The notes beneath the pieces were generated by a model. The model did no database searches. It was not told where the DNA came from and was given only the letters and a program-made list of their open reading frames with translations. From a virus: a stretch of DNA of 56,120 bases. Location of the stretch: the IMG/VR virus record IMGVR_UViG_3300021376_000071, positions 1-56,120 of that record; one strand, given 5' to 3'. Made by a program: the position numbers and the translations under genes. Of this stretch, positions 8,557 through 18,566 are shown piece after piece. Position 1 is the stretch's first letter; the number at the start of each line of letters is the position of its first letter.

Positions 8557-9809
8557 TATGCTTTCCATTTCTTTGATGACAAGGTGTAGCCACTTTTAGT
8601 TTGATTAAAGGTGTTTGTTTTAGTGTTTAATCTTGCTGGTTTAGGACGAGATATAGACGCTTTTCCTACTTTAGACAAGTTTAAAACAGGTTTGTTTACA
8701 GAGTTTCTAGGTTGTTGTTCAACGTTATTCCCTCTTCCGTCGGACAAAACAACTCCATCAGAATGATAAACCCCGTCCCTAGAAAAGGTATGAGTAACTG
8801 AACTAACCATCCAATACCCATCAACAACTTCGTCTACACCCTCTACTTCAACCATGTTATAAGGTTTAATTCGTGGGTCACCTTGAGCAAAAAAGGTTGC
8901 AGGTATTGAAAATCTTGCTCTTTCTGCTTTTGCTTTTGTTGCACTTTCAGCAACAAGTTTGCTGTTAGCAACATCAAGACTAGAGTTATCATCAAAAAGA
9001 ACTTGAGCGGGGTTTTTTCTAACCTTGCCTTTGGGGGTTGCTGTTGCATAAAACGTTCTTGGTTTTACAGGGTCAACAGCACTTATATGCTTTTTACCTC
9101 TAAGCGGTTGGTCTGAGTTTTCAATTAAATCACCGAGAACTGGCTCAAACTTATCTAAAGTTCTTTCTGTCCAAGAGTAAAATGGAGGGATAAACTCTTC
9201 AGTAAAACTTAATAAAGGTATAGAACCAAAGTTACGTTTTATGGTTTCGTCTACTGATAAAAAGTAAATAGTGGCATTTTCTTCCCAACAAAAATAACCA
9301 ACTTTAAAGGCTAGTTCTTGAAGCATTTCCCAATATGACAAACCATACTGAGAGATTTGACTAAATCGTGTTGAATGGGGGGTAGTAACTGCTTTAAGTT
9401 TAGTTTTTTTTGCAATGTCTTTTACAATCTCATCTGCTGTTTTGTTTATCCAAAGGTTTGATTTGATGTCTTTTAAAGGTAACGATGCCCCAATACAGCG
9501 AATTTCAATCTCGTGATTTACTTGTGCAGCACGAGTTCTTTTGTAAGACATTACATATCCTTTAAAATTACCTGTTGCTTTGTTGTTATTTTTCCAAGTA
9601 ACAGAAACAGGAGTTCCAGTTTTTAATGCTTTATGAAAAAAATCCGTTTGTTGAGTATAGCGAAGAATAAGAATGTCATGGCTTCTTTCCTCTTGTTTTA
9701 AGACAACTTGAGACGGAGACAGAGGAAAGTTTGGAAATTCAGGAAAAGAAACGGTGTAGGTTGTGTTAAACCGTGATTGGACTCCTTCTTCTACGTTATT
9801 AAGCAACAT
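8556..9809 (-). CDS. Baseplate hub protein, late control gpD/gp27-like
   Basis: 417 aa. Shows the hub pattern: an N-terminal beta domain, then TADEIVKDIAKKTKLKAV, YGLSYWEMLQELAFKVGY and FCWEENATIYFLS, and the late conserved piece MVEVEGVDEVVDGYWMVSSV, typical of gpD/gp27-type hub proteins that trimerise under the tube and carry the spike. The last 50 residues are basic and low in complexity. It overlaps the upstream LysM gene by 11 bases and is followed by gp25. Confidence 0.88.
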   Translation of the reverse strand: MLLNNVEEGVQSRFNTTYTVSFPEFPNFPLSPSQVVLKQEERSHDILILRYTQQTDFFHKALKTGTPVSVTWKNNNKATGNFKGYVMSYKRTRAAQVNHEIEIRCIGASLPLKDIKSNLWINKTADEIVKDIAKKTKLKAVTTPHSTRFSQISQYGLSYWEMLQELAFKVGYFCWEENATIYFLSVDETIKRNFGSIPLLSFTEEFIPPFYSWTERTLDKFEPVLGDLIENSDQPLRGKKHISAVDPVKPRTFYATATPKGKVRKNPAQVLFDDNSSLDVANSKLVAESATKAKAERARFSIPATFFAQGDPRIKPYNMVEVEGVDEVVDGYWMVSSVTHTFSRDGVYHSDGVVLSDGRGNNVEQQPRNSVNKPVLNLSKVGKASISRPKPARLNTKTNTFNQTKSGYTLSSKKWKA

Positions 9810-10077
9810 TTGGAATCCTTAAAATTGTTCCAGGCTCAATTTCCATTGGGTTTTGAATTTCTGGATTAAAGTCCATAATTTTCCACCAATACGTTGAGTC
9901 TCCAAAAAATCTACTAGCAACTATGTCAATTCGGTCAGTTTCTACCCATTCGTAAAAAGCAACCTCGGAAATAAGTTCAGGAAATTGACGCATTACAGTT
10001 AAGTCGTATTGTTTTTTTAATGGGTTGTAGGCTTTAAAAATGTTGCCATCTGCGTAACGACTATCTAGAAAAATCAC
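9799..10077 (-). CDS. LysM-domain baseplate protein (gpX/gp53-like)
   Basis: 92 aa. Residues about 46-90 (DRIDIVASRFFGDSTYWWK, IMDFNPEI, PGTILRIPN) make a LysM-like fold as found in small hub-associated proteins of contractile tails. Rather than binding cell wall in the lysin sense, such proteins usually clamp the hub to the tube. Overlaps the upstream gene by 4 bases. Confidence 0.85.
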   Translation of the reverse strand: MIFLDSRYADGNIFKAYNPLKKQYDLTVMRQFPELISEVAFYEWVETDRIDIVASRFFGDSTYWWKIMDFNPEIQNPMEIEPGTILRIPNVA

Positions 10078-11336
10078 GATTTCTTTCCTTTCGGAGCAAT
10101 GGCATCAAAGAAACGAGAGCCTTGAACGCTTACAACGGACAAGGTAGGGACCATTCGTTCATTAAATAAAATGTGATTAACGTTGATGTTATTTATAGAC
10201 ACCAAATATCTCAAACCATCGCCTAAATGAACCTCTACAGGAACACGAGCAATCCACCCAATATCTGCAGTTTTCCTTCCGCGAAAATCGCTATCTACGT
10301 CATTCATACCACCATGTATAGACCTAAAGAAATACTCTAGGTCATACATGGTTCCTTTTTTGTAAATTTTAGCAAGTTCACCTGCAGAAACTGTTTCTGG
10401 GTACAAATCTCCAGATGGCAAAGCAGAACGTAAAGAGCCTGTTTGTGAGTTTTTTATTGTTATAGACCCGTCTTTTTGAAGAAAACTTAAGTCTTCAATT
10501 CTGTTTAAATAAAGTTCAAAACTAATTCCGCCAACGTTAAGTGGAGTTACTGGATTAAAATTAGTCATGTCTTCTCTCATTAATTCAGGAGAGTTTCTGT
10601 CCATCGCTCCGTATTGCAAAACAACGCTGGTAGGATTGTAATGGAATCTAAAACCGTAAGAGTTAGTGTCTAAAGTTCCTTTAGAGTTTAGTTTACTTTT
10701 TAAAAACCTTGCTGTTTGGTTATACATCTGTATAACGCCACGATTTGCGTCTTTGCCTGTGAAAGTTTCTTTTAAAGCGTCTGTAATAGAACTAGGTAAA
10801 TGTTTTCCGTGAGTAGTCAAACGAGTTTGAATACCGTTACTAGTAAAGTAAGCGGATTTTGCAGCAGGAGCATTGTAAATATAGTCTTGTAATCGACCTG
10901 CATTAGAAGTAGGGTTAACTACACCAGCGGCTGAAGCCCTTTCCTTTTTATTAAGAAGTACGGTAGAAGTTTGGGCTGTTATGTCAGTTAGTTTAGTAAT
11001 AACAGTTCCTACTGCAGAAGATTCACTTTTAAGTATCGACACGTTTCTTGCTGCTTGATTTTTTTCGTTAGTTAAAGACTTTGCTTTTTCTTCTGCACGT
11101 TTCCAGTTTGATTGTTTAGTGGCATTGGATTGGTCTGCTAGGTAAATGTCAAACTTTCTAGCCATGTCATCGTTTGCCAATTTAAGGTTCTTTTCAGCAA
11201 GAGTCAATCGTTTTGTAGCATCGGTCAACGACTTTTGAAGAGTTTCGCTTCTTTTTTTAAACGCTCTGCGTTGAGACTCAGCATAAGCAAAATCTGTAAG
11301 AGCCTTATCGTAATTAATTTGAATTCTACCTGCCAT
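10074..11336 (-). CDS. Tube-initiator/hub-cap-like baseplate protein with N-terminal coiled coil
   Basis: 420 aa. Residues about 15-135 are a long charged helix or coiled coil rich in Lys, Ala and Glu. The centre has YGFRFHYNPTSVVLQYG, the hallmark of the CIS-tube-like proteins of contractile injection systems and related phages, followed by beta-rich sequence (ISFELYLNRIEDL, VEVHLGDGLRYLVSINNI). Positioned between tape measure and LysM protein, it probably joins hub and tube or starts tube polymerisation. The coiled coil is an unusual addition. Confidence 0.75.
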   Translation of the reverse strand: MAGRIQINYDKALTDFAYAESQRRAFKKRSETLQKSLTDATKRLTLAEKNLKLANDDMARKFDIYLADQSNATKQSNWKRAEEKAKSLTNEKNQAARNVSILKSESSAVGTVITKLTDITAQTSTVLLNKKERASAAGVVNPTSNAGRLQDYIYNAPAAKSAYFTSNGIQTRLTTHGKHLPSSITDALKETFTGKDANRGVIQMYNQTARFLKSKLNSKGTLDTNSYGFRFHYNPTSVVLQYGAMDRNSPELMREDMTNFNPVTPLNVGGISFELYLNRIEDLSFLQKDGSITIKNSQTGSLRSALPSGDLYPETVSAGELAKIYKKGTMYDLEYFFRSIHGGMNDVDSDFRGRKTADIGWIARVPVEVHLGDGLRYLVSINNINVNHILFNERMVPTLSVVSVQGSRFFDAIAPKGKKS

Positions 11337-14068
11337 TACATTCTACCCATCGTTCTCATAGATGCGTCTTTTTCAAGTTCAGCCTTAACTATACGAACCA
11401 GTTGCATTGCTTCTGCTTCTGAAGCCTTTTGAAAAGTAGCGTAAACATTTACAGTTGCTCCACTAGACGAACTTCCAGACATAGAAGGAGTTGCTACCCC
11501 AAGACTTGAAGGACCACCTTGTGGAAACTTGTAAGGATTTGCTCCAGTTTTTCCAGTCATCCAAGCAGAGTTATTAACTGCTGAAAGAATAGAGTCAGTT
11601 GAAGCACCGCTCTTTAACGCATTAACAATTGCTGTGTAACCACGTTGGTCTGCTTGATTTCCAGTAAGGGTTCCAATCGTTGCTGCATATCCGTCTTCCC
11701 ATGAAGCATAAGATTTAACACCAACACTGTTCATGCTAGGGGCATTGTTTAAACTATAAGTTGTGTTTAAAGGGTTATAGTTAGCACTGTTTTTCCAGTG
11801 TCCACCTTCAAATCGTGCCCATGTAGTAAGAGCAGCAATTGCACTCTCTGTAACAGGAGCACCAAGTCTATTTAGTAGACCTGTAGCCCACTCTTTTTCA
11901 CTACCAGTTCCAAGTATTGCCTTGTAAGTTCCAGACTTAGTTGCTTTGTCTGCTGGCATGAAGGTTCCGTTAGGACCTACTAATCCACCTGATTTAATTA
12001 AGGACTCTGTGCTTCCTGAACCATAAACCGAAGAAAGGTTAACTTCTTTACTTGAAAGACCTGAGGTTTGAATTTCTAAAGCAGTTCCACTAAACAGTTG
12101 GCTTAAAACGTTATCGTTCTTAAGAAGTTCTTTTGGATTTACTGGGTTGTTTTTTCCACGACGTACTTCAAAGTGAAGGTGTGGTCCATCTACGTTTCCA
12201 GTGTCACCAGACTTACCAATTATCTGACCTTTTTTAACATTGTCACCAGTACGAACTAAGACCTCTGAAAGGTGACCATAAAGAGTTTGATAGCCATTAC
12301 CGTGGTCAATCTGTACTGTTTTTCCATAAGCCTGACCAGGGTTATCGTTGTAAACAACTCCGTCTAATGCTGCAACAACTGGAGTTCCAATTGCACATGG
12401 GTAGTCATCACCAGTGTGAGAGCCCTTCCACATTTTTCCTTCAGCACCGTAAGGAGTTCCAACAGCACCGCCCATAATTGGAGAAATTGCTCCAGTGCCA
12501 ACAGTCCCGCTTCCAAATGAACCGCCCATTGGAACTTGGTTACCGCCACCAGAACCACCGCCACCTAAAAGATAGCCACCCATATAAGTTGCTCCGCCAA
12601 CAACTCCACCAATAAGTGCTCCAGGAACAGCACCAATTCCATAAGCAGGTGCACCAATTACCGCTCCAGTTGCAGCACCTCCTCCAATAGAAGTTAAAAG
12701 TCCTGCTTTGTTTATTCCACTGCCATCTTTTCTATCAAAGAAACCACTAGCACCACCTAACACAAGACCTAAGCCAGGAATAAAACGACCTGCTCCTTTT
12801 GACATAAACTTTCCAGCAGTAGCAAGTCCTCCTTTACCAAGAATTGCTCTACCAGCAAGTGCTGTAAGTGCAACGTCTTTGATTCCACCAAGAATAGAAC
12901 CTGCAGCAACTCCAAGACCAGAACCAGCACGGCTTTGTCCAAGACCCCCAACAAATCCAGCAAACTTTCCTAGTTCATCTGCTGCTCCTTGCAACATTGA
13001 ATTAAAGTTTTCAACAACAGTAGCAGCACCACTCATGCCTTCTAACATTGGCTTTACGTAAGCGTTTAACGTCTCTACATCAGACTGGACTATTCTTTTC
13101 TGTGCTTCAAGAGGGTTTCCGCTAACTCCTAATTTTGCAAAATCAGATTCTTTGCCACCAGCCTTTTGAATCATGAACTGGAAGAACATTTGTTTTTGGT
13201 CTTCAGACATTCCTAAATCTTCAGCAGTTTGTCTAATAAATCCGCCTTGAATTGAGTTCATAGTTTGTTGCAGATTTGCTTGAGGACGACCCATAGTCAT
13301 ACGTTCGTATAGTTGTTGGAACACTTCGGTTCCACCTCTGAACTGACCAGTGTCGTTGTTGAATGTGCTAATACCTGCAGCGTATAAACGAGCACTCATT
13401 GGTCCTTGTGTAAGACCAGATAACCCTAGTGCTGAGTTTTCATTAGCCATATTCATGTAACGAGCAGCACCGCCAATTTCACCAAGAAGCGTTCTGTACT
13501 GTGCACTTCCTGGCATTACACCACGAGAGGCAAGAATGGCTGCAGTTGCTGCAGGAGATTGTTCTCCTGTAATTCCAAGGCGACCAAGACCCTGCATGGT
13601 CATGTTGGTTATTTGTTGATAGCCCAGACCACTAGCACGAAGCGATGCTCCATAGTAATTGGCAGAACTTGCCATAACAGACTGGATGTTTGGAACACCC
13701 ATGTACATGCCAGCAGCAACTCCTGCTGCTGCACTTAAACCTGCTTGTGCATACCCTAAGGCTTTATCGTTTACTGTAAATTTGCCTAAACCAAGGCGGT
13801 CATAGGTGGCTTGAGTACGACGAACAATGTCGTTATCAACGGTGTCTCCGCCAAATGAAACTTTTTCCATTTGTGGCATCATGCTGGTAGAACCAGAACT
13901 TAGCCCACGGTCTCCGCCACCCTTAGTTGCTCCACGGACAGCACCAGGAACCTTGCCAGCACCAGAGCCGATTGTTTTAATCGACTTTTCAATGCCAGCA
14001 AGTTTTTTTACGATGTCATCTAATTCCTTATTGGTCTTAGATAACGACTCGTTAATCTCACCTGCCAC
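11336..14068 (-). CDS. Tape measure protein with M23 peptidase and lysozyme-like domains
   Basis: 910 aa, starting at GTG with AGGAG six bases upstream. The N-terminal half is helical with hydrophobic Gly/Ala segments (about 110-125 and 380-510) typical of tape measures. Residues about 545-655 are an M23/LytM endopeptidase: HTGDD gives the H-x-G-x-D zinc site, with LYGHL and HLHFEVRRG supplying the remaining histidines. Residues about 720-860 ([32 protein letters not shown]) look like a lysozyme/transglycosylase fold with a candidate catalytic Glu in RFEGG. It sets tail length and may cut peptidoglycan during genome entry. Confidence 0.92.
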   Translation of the reverse strand: MAGEINESLSKTNKELDDIVKKLAGIEKSIKTIGSGAGKVPGAVRGATKGGGDRGLSSGSTSMMPQMEKVSFGGDTVDNDIVRRTQATYDRLGLGKFTVNDKALGYAQAGLSAAAGVAAGMYMGVPNIQSVMASSANYYGASLRASGLGYQQITNMTMQGLGRLGITGEQSPAATAAILASRGVMPGSAQYRTLLGEIGGAARYMNMANENSALGLSGLTQGPMSARLYAAGISTFNNDTGQFRGGTEVFQQLYERMTMGRPQANLQQTMNSIQGGFIRQTAEDLGMSEDQKQMFFQFMIQKAGGKESDFAKLGVSGNPLEAQKRIVQSDVETLNAYVKPMLEGMSGAATVVENFNSMLQGAADELGKFAGFVGGLGQSRAGSGLGVAAGSILGGIKDVALTALAGRAILGKGGLATAGKFMSKGAGRFIPGLGLVLGGASGFFDRKDGSGINKAGLLTSIGGGAATGAVIGAPAYGIGAVPGALIGGVVGGATYMGGYLLGGGGSGGGNQVPMGGSFGSGTVGTGAISPIMGGAVGTPYGAEGKMWKGSHTGDDYPCAIGTPVVAALDGVVYNDNPGQAYGKTVQIDHGNGYQTLYGHLSEVLVRTGDNVKKGQIIGKSGDTGNVDGPHLHFEVRRGKNNPVNPKELLKNDNVLSQLFSGTALEIQTSGLSSKEVNLSSVYGSGSTESLIKSGGLVGPNGTFMPADKATKSGTYKAILGTGSEKEWATGLLNRLGAPVTESAIAALTTWARFEGGHWKNSANYNPLNTTYSLNNAPSMNSVGVKSYASWEDGYAATIGTLTGNQADQRGYTAIVNALKSGASTDSILSAVNNSAWMTGKTGANPYKFPQGGPSSLGVATPSMSGSSSSGATVNVYATFQKASEAEAMQLVRIVKAELEKDASMRTMGRM

Positions 14069-14076
14069 GTAAACTC

Positions 14077-14253
14077 CTAATAGCCTTCTTTAGCAATTTC
14101 AATCCAGTTACGTCTTTCTCTTACCGAAAGTTCTTTAATCTCAGTAAGAGTCCAACCTGGATGTCTGTCAGATAACGCCATGAACTCAGCCAGTAGCGTT
14201 GAGTAGTCCGTAGTATTAGAAACGAAATAAGGTTCCCAGGTTTGCTGGGACAC
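14077..14253 (-). CDS. Tail assembly chaperone, downstream part (frameshift product or overlapping gene)
   Basis: A frame +1 to the 273-aa chaperone gene is open from just after a TAA at about 14256 to the TAG at 14077. It encodes [12 protein letters not shown], then [11 protein letters not shown], then [21 protein letters not shown]. The last part is the classic C-terminal motif of tape-measure chaperones. An ATG at 14181 would give 34 aa; a GTG at 14253 would give 58 aa; a +1 or -2 programmed frameshift near the end of the upstream gene would give a fusion. It ends 8 bases before the tape measure start, as expected for gpG/gpGT-type systems. Confidence 0.7.
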   Translation of the reverse strand: MSQQTWEPYFVSNTTDYSTLLAEFMALSDRHPGWTLTEIKELSVRERRNWIEIAKEGY

Positions 14254-15037
14254 TTACCTCACTTTCGCAGTCGGGACAACTACCTATTACGTCTTCAAAT
14301 AGTGGACCAAAGTTACGTTTATTAATTTGTTCCGCAATCTTGCGACGGTCGGTAATGCCAAGGTTTTGAACCTGTGCTTTACCTATTACGTCCGTATCGT
14401 CAATAGTCAGGACGCAGTTTTCTAACAAGATAGTGGTTAACTCTGCAACGCTTTTATCTACATTGCTTACAAGGTCTTTTTGAGTATGGCCTGTTGGAAG
14501 AACGACCGTGCACTTGCCTACCTTGCAGTCAACATTGAATCGGCGTTCTTTTGGATTGAGCATTGGGCGAACTTTTATGTCTTTATCAATGTCTATCTCA
14601 ATCGTTTTTAACTCAGCACACTTGTTACAGATGCCTTGCAAATTTGCTTTGTTTCCAAAAGTTGCTCTGTAAATAGCAAGCATTAAGAAGTCTCTGTCAC
14701 CAGCAAGGAGAGAATCAAGCATTTCTTCTGTTGCTTTTTCGTCTCCGATTCGAACAACACCACGGTCAAGAATTGAAAGCAATGCTTTGCCTACCGAAGT
14801 AGAACGAGAGATTGCCTCTTCATCTTTGCCGTTTAGTTCTCTAACTTCGACCTCTTTAATGATTTCCCCAGCGGGACTTACGTACCCGCCAGGAATAATC
14901 ACGACAGTGTCAGAAGGAGGCATAATTGTCACTGGCTTTTGCTCAACTTTATCGTTGGCAACAACCTGAGCAATCATGCTGTTAACTAGTTCGGGATTGT
15001 CAGCCGCTTTAACAGTTTGGTCTGTTTTTGTAGTCAA
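14216..15037 (-). CDS. Tail assembly chaperone, upstream part (T4 gp26-like)
   Basis: 273 aa. Mixed helix/beta protein with two cysteine pairs (CNKCAE near residue 138 and CPDCESE near residue 259) suggesting a zinc site, and the ending FEDVIGSCPDC. This resembles T4-like hub-assembly/tail chaperone proteins that sit between tube and tape measure genes. The final 38 bases overlap an alternative reading frame that carries the second chaperone segment. Residues 90-110 (AISRSTSVGKALLSILDRG) are helical. Assignment rests mainly on position and the overlap. Confidence 0.75.
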   Translation of the reverse strand: MTTKTDQTVKAADNPELVNSMIAQVVANDKVEQKPVTIMPPSDTVVIIPGGYVSPAGEIIKEVEVRELNGKDEEAISRSTSVGKALLSILDRGVVRIGDEKATEEMLDSLLAGDRDFLMLAIYRATFGNKANLQGICNKCAELKTIEIDIDKDIKVRPMLNPKERRFNVDCKVGKCTVVLPTGHTQKDLVSNVDKSVAELTTILLENCVLTIDDTDVIGKAQVQNLGITDRRKIAEQINKRNFGPLFEDVIGSCPDCESEVSVPANLGTLFRF

Positions 15038-15056
15038 TTTGTATTCCTATTCTTTG

Positions 15057-15683
15057 TTAGTTTCCGCCTGTAGTACCAATTTCAGGGGCTGCTGTGAAGG
15101 TCTTACCATCACTTGAGAATGAACCCCATGAGCAATCAAAACCTTCATGAACGAGAGTCATTTGCTCTACGAACAATGAATTGTCTCCAGCGTTTAGGTC
15201 AGAGTAAGCAACTGCTGTAGGCCATGCGTTATAAACTTTAAACTGCATTGCTACGTCATTTATTCCAGCCTTCGCTGCAGCATCAAGTTTTGGAATTGGA
15301 TGTGCCAAAATCTTGATTGTTACATCGCAACGGAAACCATCGGTAAGTCCACGTTGTGCACCACCCATGACGGTTGCGAACATATTACGCATCCAGTTCC
15401 ACTTCTCTTTCTTTCCAATTACAACACCATTTTGAAGTGTAATCGGTTGGAACGAGGTTTGACCAGGAATTTGGTGAACAGTGGTATTGAAGCCACCTTC
15501 ACGATAAGGAATCGAGTCTGTTGTTACCGCCAAGCCTGATACAGATGTGAAACCTAGAGTTGCCTTTGCAACTGCAATATCGGTCTTTGTTGTATCGGTT
15601 GCAGCAAACGAGACAAGAAACCGAAAATTACGAATCGGGTCGGTTACAAGGGTCGACCGATTCTTATAGACGATGTCAGCCAT
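15057..15683 (-). CDS. Tail tube protein (T4 gp19-like)
   Basis: 208 aa. Contains the tube signature: DPIRNFRFLVSF near the N-terminus, FTSVSGLAV, EGGFNTTVHQIPGQTSFQPI and LQNGVVIGKK, then MQFKVYNAWPTAVAYSDLNA and VEQMTLVHEGFD. This is the gp19-type tube subunit that stacks in hexameric rings inside the sheath. It lies 20 bases downstream of the sheath gene, the universal order in contractile tails. Confidence 0.95.
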   Translation of the reverse strand: MADIVYKNRSTLVTDPIRNFRFLVSFAATDTTKTDIAVAKATLGFTSVSGLAVTTDSIPYREGGFNTTVHQIPGQTSFQPITLQNGVVIGKKEKWNWMRNMFATVMGGAQRGLTDGFRCDVTIKILAHPIPKLDAAAKAGINDVAMQFKVYNAWPTAVAYSDLNAGDNSLFVEQMTLVHEGFDCSWGSFSSDGKTFTAAPEIGTTGGN

Positions 15684-15702
15684 TTATTTTATGCCTTCTT
15701 TC

Positions 15703-17223
15703 TTAGTTTACTGTTTTCTGGCTTAGAGTGATGACAACAAATTCGGCTGGGTACTGTAGAGCAACACCAACTTCAATGTGTACTTCACCTTGGGCAATCA
15801 GATTGTCAGGGTTGTTTTCAGCATCGCACTTCACGAAGAAGGACTCTGCTGGTGATGCACCACGAAGACCGCCTTGATTTCGGTATTCATTTAAGAACGA
15901 AACTAGGACTCCGTTTATACGTTCCCAGAGTTTTTCGTCGTTGTTCTCAAATAGTGCAAACTGTGTTAAGTCTTCGCACTTTTTGCGAAGATAAATAAGC
16001 GAACGACGCATATTTACATACTTGTTCGCTGTACCGTCTTGCTTCAAAGTACGAGCACCCATTACTGAGATACCTGCACCTGGAAGTTGACGAATTGCGT
16101 TTACTGGAGCAGTTGCTCCGTTCAGGTCATCTAACTCTGTAGGTGTAAAGGTTTTTTCTGTTGAGATAGCACCTTGTACCACAGTACCAATACCTGCTGG
16201 AGCCTTAAAAGGACCAGTAGTTGCATCGGTGTTTAGATAGATACCAGCGATTGCACCAGAAGGTCCAATCTTACGAATTGATGATGCACCACGACCTACT
16301 GGGTCAGTAATGAAGTAGTGTGGGTAATACACAGCAGAGTGGCTATATCCAGAAATTGCAGCAGCGGTTTGAAGTGCTTGAGCAACTGTACGGGCTGCTG
16401 GAGTCTCTACAACAACGAAGTGTTTTCCACTTCCTGCTGCCCAAGGAATTGCTGTTGCATAGATAAGACCAGCAGTGTTAGCACCCATAAGCACATCAAG
16501 TGCTGGGAAGAAAACAACCAATGGTCTGTCGATTTTGTTGAACTCTGCAACGTATCCAGTTGAGTTGTCGTTAAAGTCTGCTTCAACGATTGTTCCACCG
16601 TTTGCTCCACCAGTTAATGGGAATACGGTTGTTGCTGGAGCGTTTACTGCATCAAGTACGGTTACACGGATGTGACCAGAGAGTGTATTGACTACAGTCT
16701 CTGCATAATCGCTTGATGTTACTGGAGTAAGAACGAGATTCTCATAAGATTCTAGAAGAACATCGTTTGTAATATCTGATGCGGTTCCTGTGACTCCCTC
16801 TTTGTAAACAGCGAGGTCATAGTAACCAGAACCAGCAGTTCCTGCGGATAACTTAACACGAAGGTTGTTTCCCTCTGTTCCTTTATCACGAGCATCAACT
16901 TTGATAACGTTTCCAACTCCTGATGCTCTTGTAATGGTAACACCTGCAGTAACTGCATCTGCTGGAAGCATACGCTTCACATAAAGTTCACGTCCTCCAT
17001 TTTGGAAGAACGCAGCAACCTGAAAGGTTGCTGGGTAGAGGGCGTTATACCCTCCAAAGTACTTGGTAAATTCATACCAAGTGTTAACAAGTGTTGCTGT
17101 GGTAGGTCCACTAGCAAAAGTGCCAACTACTGCTCCCGCCGCTGTTGCATTGCCTGTAACAGTAATAGGTGCAGCAAGTAGCCGTTCGCTCAGGTACACA
17201 CCTGGGCGTTTGTATACTGACAT
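15703..17223 (-). CDS. Tail sheath protein
   Basis: 506 aa. N-terminus YKRPGVYLSERLLAAPI is the sheath start motif; then FASGPTTATLVNTWYEF, YFGGYNALYPATFQVAAFFQNGG, and the C-terminal GISVMGARTLKQDGTANKYV, NMRRSLIYLRKKCED and EVHIEVGVALQYPAEFVVI. These are hallmarks of contractile sheaths of the T4 gp18/phage_tail_sheath family. Contraction drives the tube through the envelope. Adjacent to tube and completion proteins. Confidence 0.97.
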   Translation of the reverse strand: MSVYKRPGVYLSERLLAAPITVTGNATAAGAVVGTFASGPTTATLVNTWYEFTKYFGGYNALYPATFQVAAFFQNGGRELYVKRMLPADAVTAGVTITRASGVGNVIKVDARDKGTEGNNLRVKLSAGTAGSGYYDLAVYKEGVTGTASDITNDVLLESYENLVLTPVTSSDYAETVVNTLSGHIRVTVLDAVNAPATTVFPLTGGANGGTIVEADFNDNSTGYVAEFNKIDRPLVVFFPALDVLMGANTAGLIYATAIPWAAGSGKHFVVVETPAARTVAQALQTAAAISGYSHSAVYYPHYFITDPVGRGASSIRKIGPSGAIAGIYLNTDATTGPFKAPAGIGTVVQGAISTEKTFTPTELDDLNGATAPVNAIRQLPGAGISVMGARTLKQDGTANKYVNMRRSLIYLRKKCEDLTQFALFENNDEKLWERINGVLVSFLNEYRNQGGLRGASPAESFFVKCDAENNPDNLIAQGEVHIEVGVALQYPAEFVVITLSQKTVN

Positions 17224-17241
17224 TCTTTTCTCCTAACTAAA

Positions 17242-17907
17242 TTAGTTTTGTCCAGTTTGTTGCGTAATTGTGAAACTACCGAGACCTGCATACTTACTGC
17301 GAGGGGTAAGAGGTCTCCCCGTGTTGTTAATTTTCTGCACCTTATAGAGTTCTTTATGGGCTGCTTGTGAGATTTCGGATGAAACTCTCACAGTTATTGC
17401 GTTAACGAAGAGACGTTTAGATGCCTCAACGGTATCGCGTTTAGCAACATCCAACACATCAAGACGACGAACTGTGTCATCGGCTTCAGGAAGGATGGAG
17501 CCAAACCTGAGCGGGAGTCTTGTAAACAAGAGTTCGCTCAAAATCTGTCGGTCGTGTCGTGGATTACGAGCATAAATCGTAATTTGATAGTCGATATTAA
17601 TTGGAATTGGCATATCAACTTTAAACCCTTTATTACTTGGAACAGAAGTAGGACGTAGATACGCACTTTCTCTTGTTCCATCAAGTACGCCTCGCATAGC
17701 ACGAGCACGGTCTTCTAGAACATCAATCATGTCAATGGTGATGTATGGGTAGTTCTGGTCGCGTAGTTCTTGGTCAGGCATACCAAACCAAACTCCTACA
17801 GGACGTGGAGTTGCTTCTTCGTTTGCTTTCTGGTCAAAGACAGTAATGCCTTTGAGCAAGTCTCTAAGGGCTTTGTCTTCTGCTAAGAACAATGCTCCTA
17901 CGGTCAT
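17242..17907 (-). CDS. Tail terminator/completion protein
   Basis: 221 aa. Composition and order (PYITIDMIDVLEDRARAMRG, NIDYQITIYARNPRHDRQIL, ELLFTRLPLRFG) match tail completion/terminator proteins that cap the tube and sheath at the neck. It overlaps the upstream connector gene by 4 bases and is directly followed by the sheath. The assignment depends on position together with the fold-like pattern. Confidence 0.7.
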   Translation of the reverse strand: MTVGALFLAEDKALRDLLKGITVFDQKANEEATPRPVGVWFGMPDQELRDQNYPYITIDMIDVLEDRARAMRGVLDGTRESAYLRPTSVPSNKGFKVDMPIPINIDYQITIYARNPRHDRQILSELLFTRLPLRFGSILPEADDTVRRLDVLDVAKRDTVEASKRLFVNAITVRVSSEISQAAHKELYKVQKINNTGRPLTPRSKYAGLGSFTITQQTGQN

Positions 17908-18221
17908 ACTGCACCACCTAACAATCCTTTTGCTCTCTTCAACAAGAAACTTTCTGCAGTTTCTGGTCTATTAGCAAAACGACGGATAGCAGCGGTTGGT
18001 TGAGTGTTAGGGGTTCCGTACTCTAGATTTGAAATTTCTTCTTTAATATCCTCTGGGATATTAACTTTGAACTCGTTATTTACATAACGGACAGAGAGAC
18101 GATTAGCCAATGATGGGCTCCAGCCACTTGCTACGCACTCTTTGCGTAACTGGGCAGTCATGACTACTGCTGTGTCTTTTGCTGCCTGACGTGCTACCTG
18201 AGTTAAGTTAGCGGTCTTCAC
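17904..18221 (-). CDS. Head-tail connector/neck protein (HK97 gp10-like)
   Basis: 105 aa. After an N-terminal helix it has LEYGTPNTQPTAAIRRFANR, close in pattern to the HK97 gp10-like connector family (YGT.. then P..FL/I). The family joins the head completion ring to the tail terminator. Shares 4 bases with the terminator gene and 14 with the upstream small gene. Confidence 0.7.
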   Translation of the reverse strand: MKTANLTQVARQAAKDTAVVMTAQLRKECVASGWSPSLANRLSVRYVNNEFKVNIPEDIKEEISNLEYGTPNTQPTAAIRRFANRPETAESFLLKRAKGLLGGAV

Positions 18222-18399
18222 GTCGTGACTTCTTCTTCATCGCTTTAGAAAGGGCTTGCTGACCAAAATAACCAGCGAGTAACCCAATTAAAAAAGTATG
18301 CTGACTGTTCGGTCGTATGCCGTACATACCTTTGATGAATTCGTCACGTTCATGTGCAGAGTGCATATCAGCAACCTGCTCATACCATGGGGTAGACAC
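18208..18399 (-). CDS. Small neck-region protein with a single membrane-like helix
   Basis: 63 aa from a GTG with AGGAGG seven bases upstream; the longer reading to 18429 has no SD and is less likely. Sequence is acidic/His-rich at the N-terminus (YEQVADMHSAHERDEFIKGM), then one hydrophobic stretch (HTFLIGLLAGYFGQQAL) and a Lys/Arg tail. Function unknown. It is the first gene after a strong terminator-like hairpin and so may head a new transcript. Confidence 0.65.
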   Translation of the reverse strand: MSTPWYEQVADMHSAHERDEFIKGMYGIRPNSQHTFLIGLLAGYFGQQALSKAMKKKSRREDR

Positions 18400-18481
18400 G
18401 CAAAAACCTCCTAGAGGTGAGCAAAACAATCAGCAAGTACTACAGTAAAAATCCGCATGACTTTTACTGCTCACAAGAATA

Positions 18482-18508
18482 AAGCCCCCGAAGTTAATTC
18501 GGGGGCTT
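18482..18508. terminator. Bidirectional-looking rho-independent terminator
   Basis: Perfect 11-bp stem AAGCCCCCGAA with a 5-base loop (gttaa). On the minus strand the stem is followed by TTTATTCTT. It separates the run of tiny basic genes (18.57-19.6 kb) from the neck/tail genes, so it probably attenuates transcription into the tail operon. Confidence 0.8.
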
Positions 18509-18566
18509 AACTATCATTTCTTTTTACGCCATTATTACCCTCACGGGCTTGATGGGGGCTTTTCTA

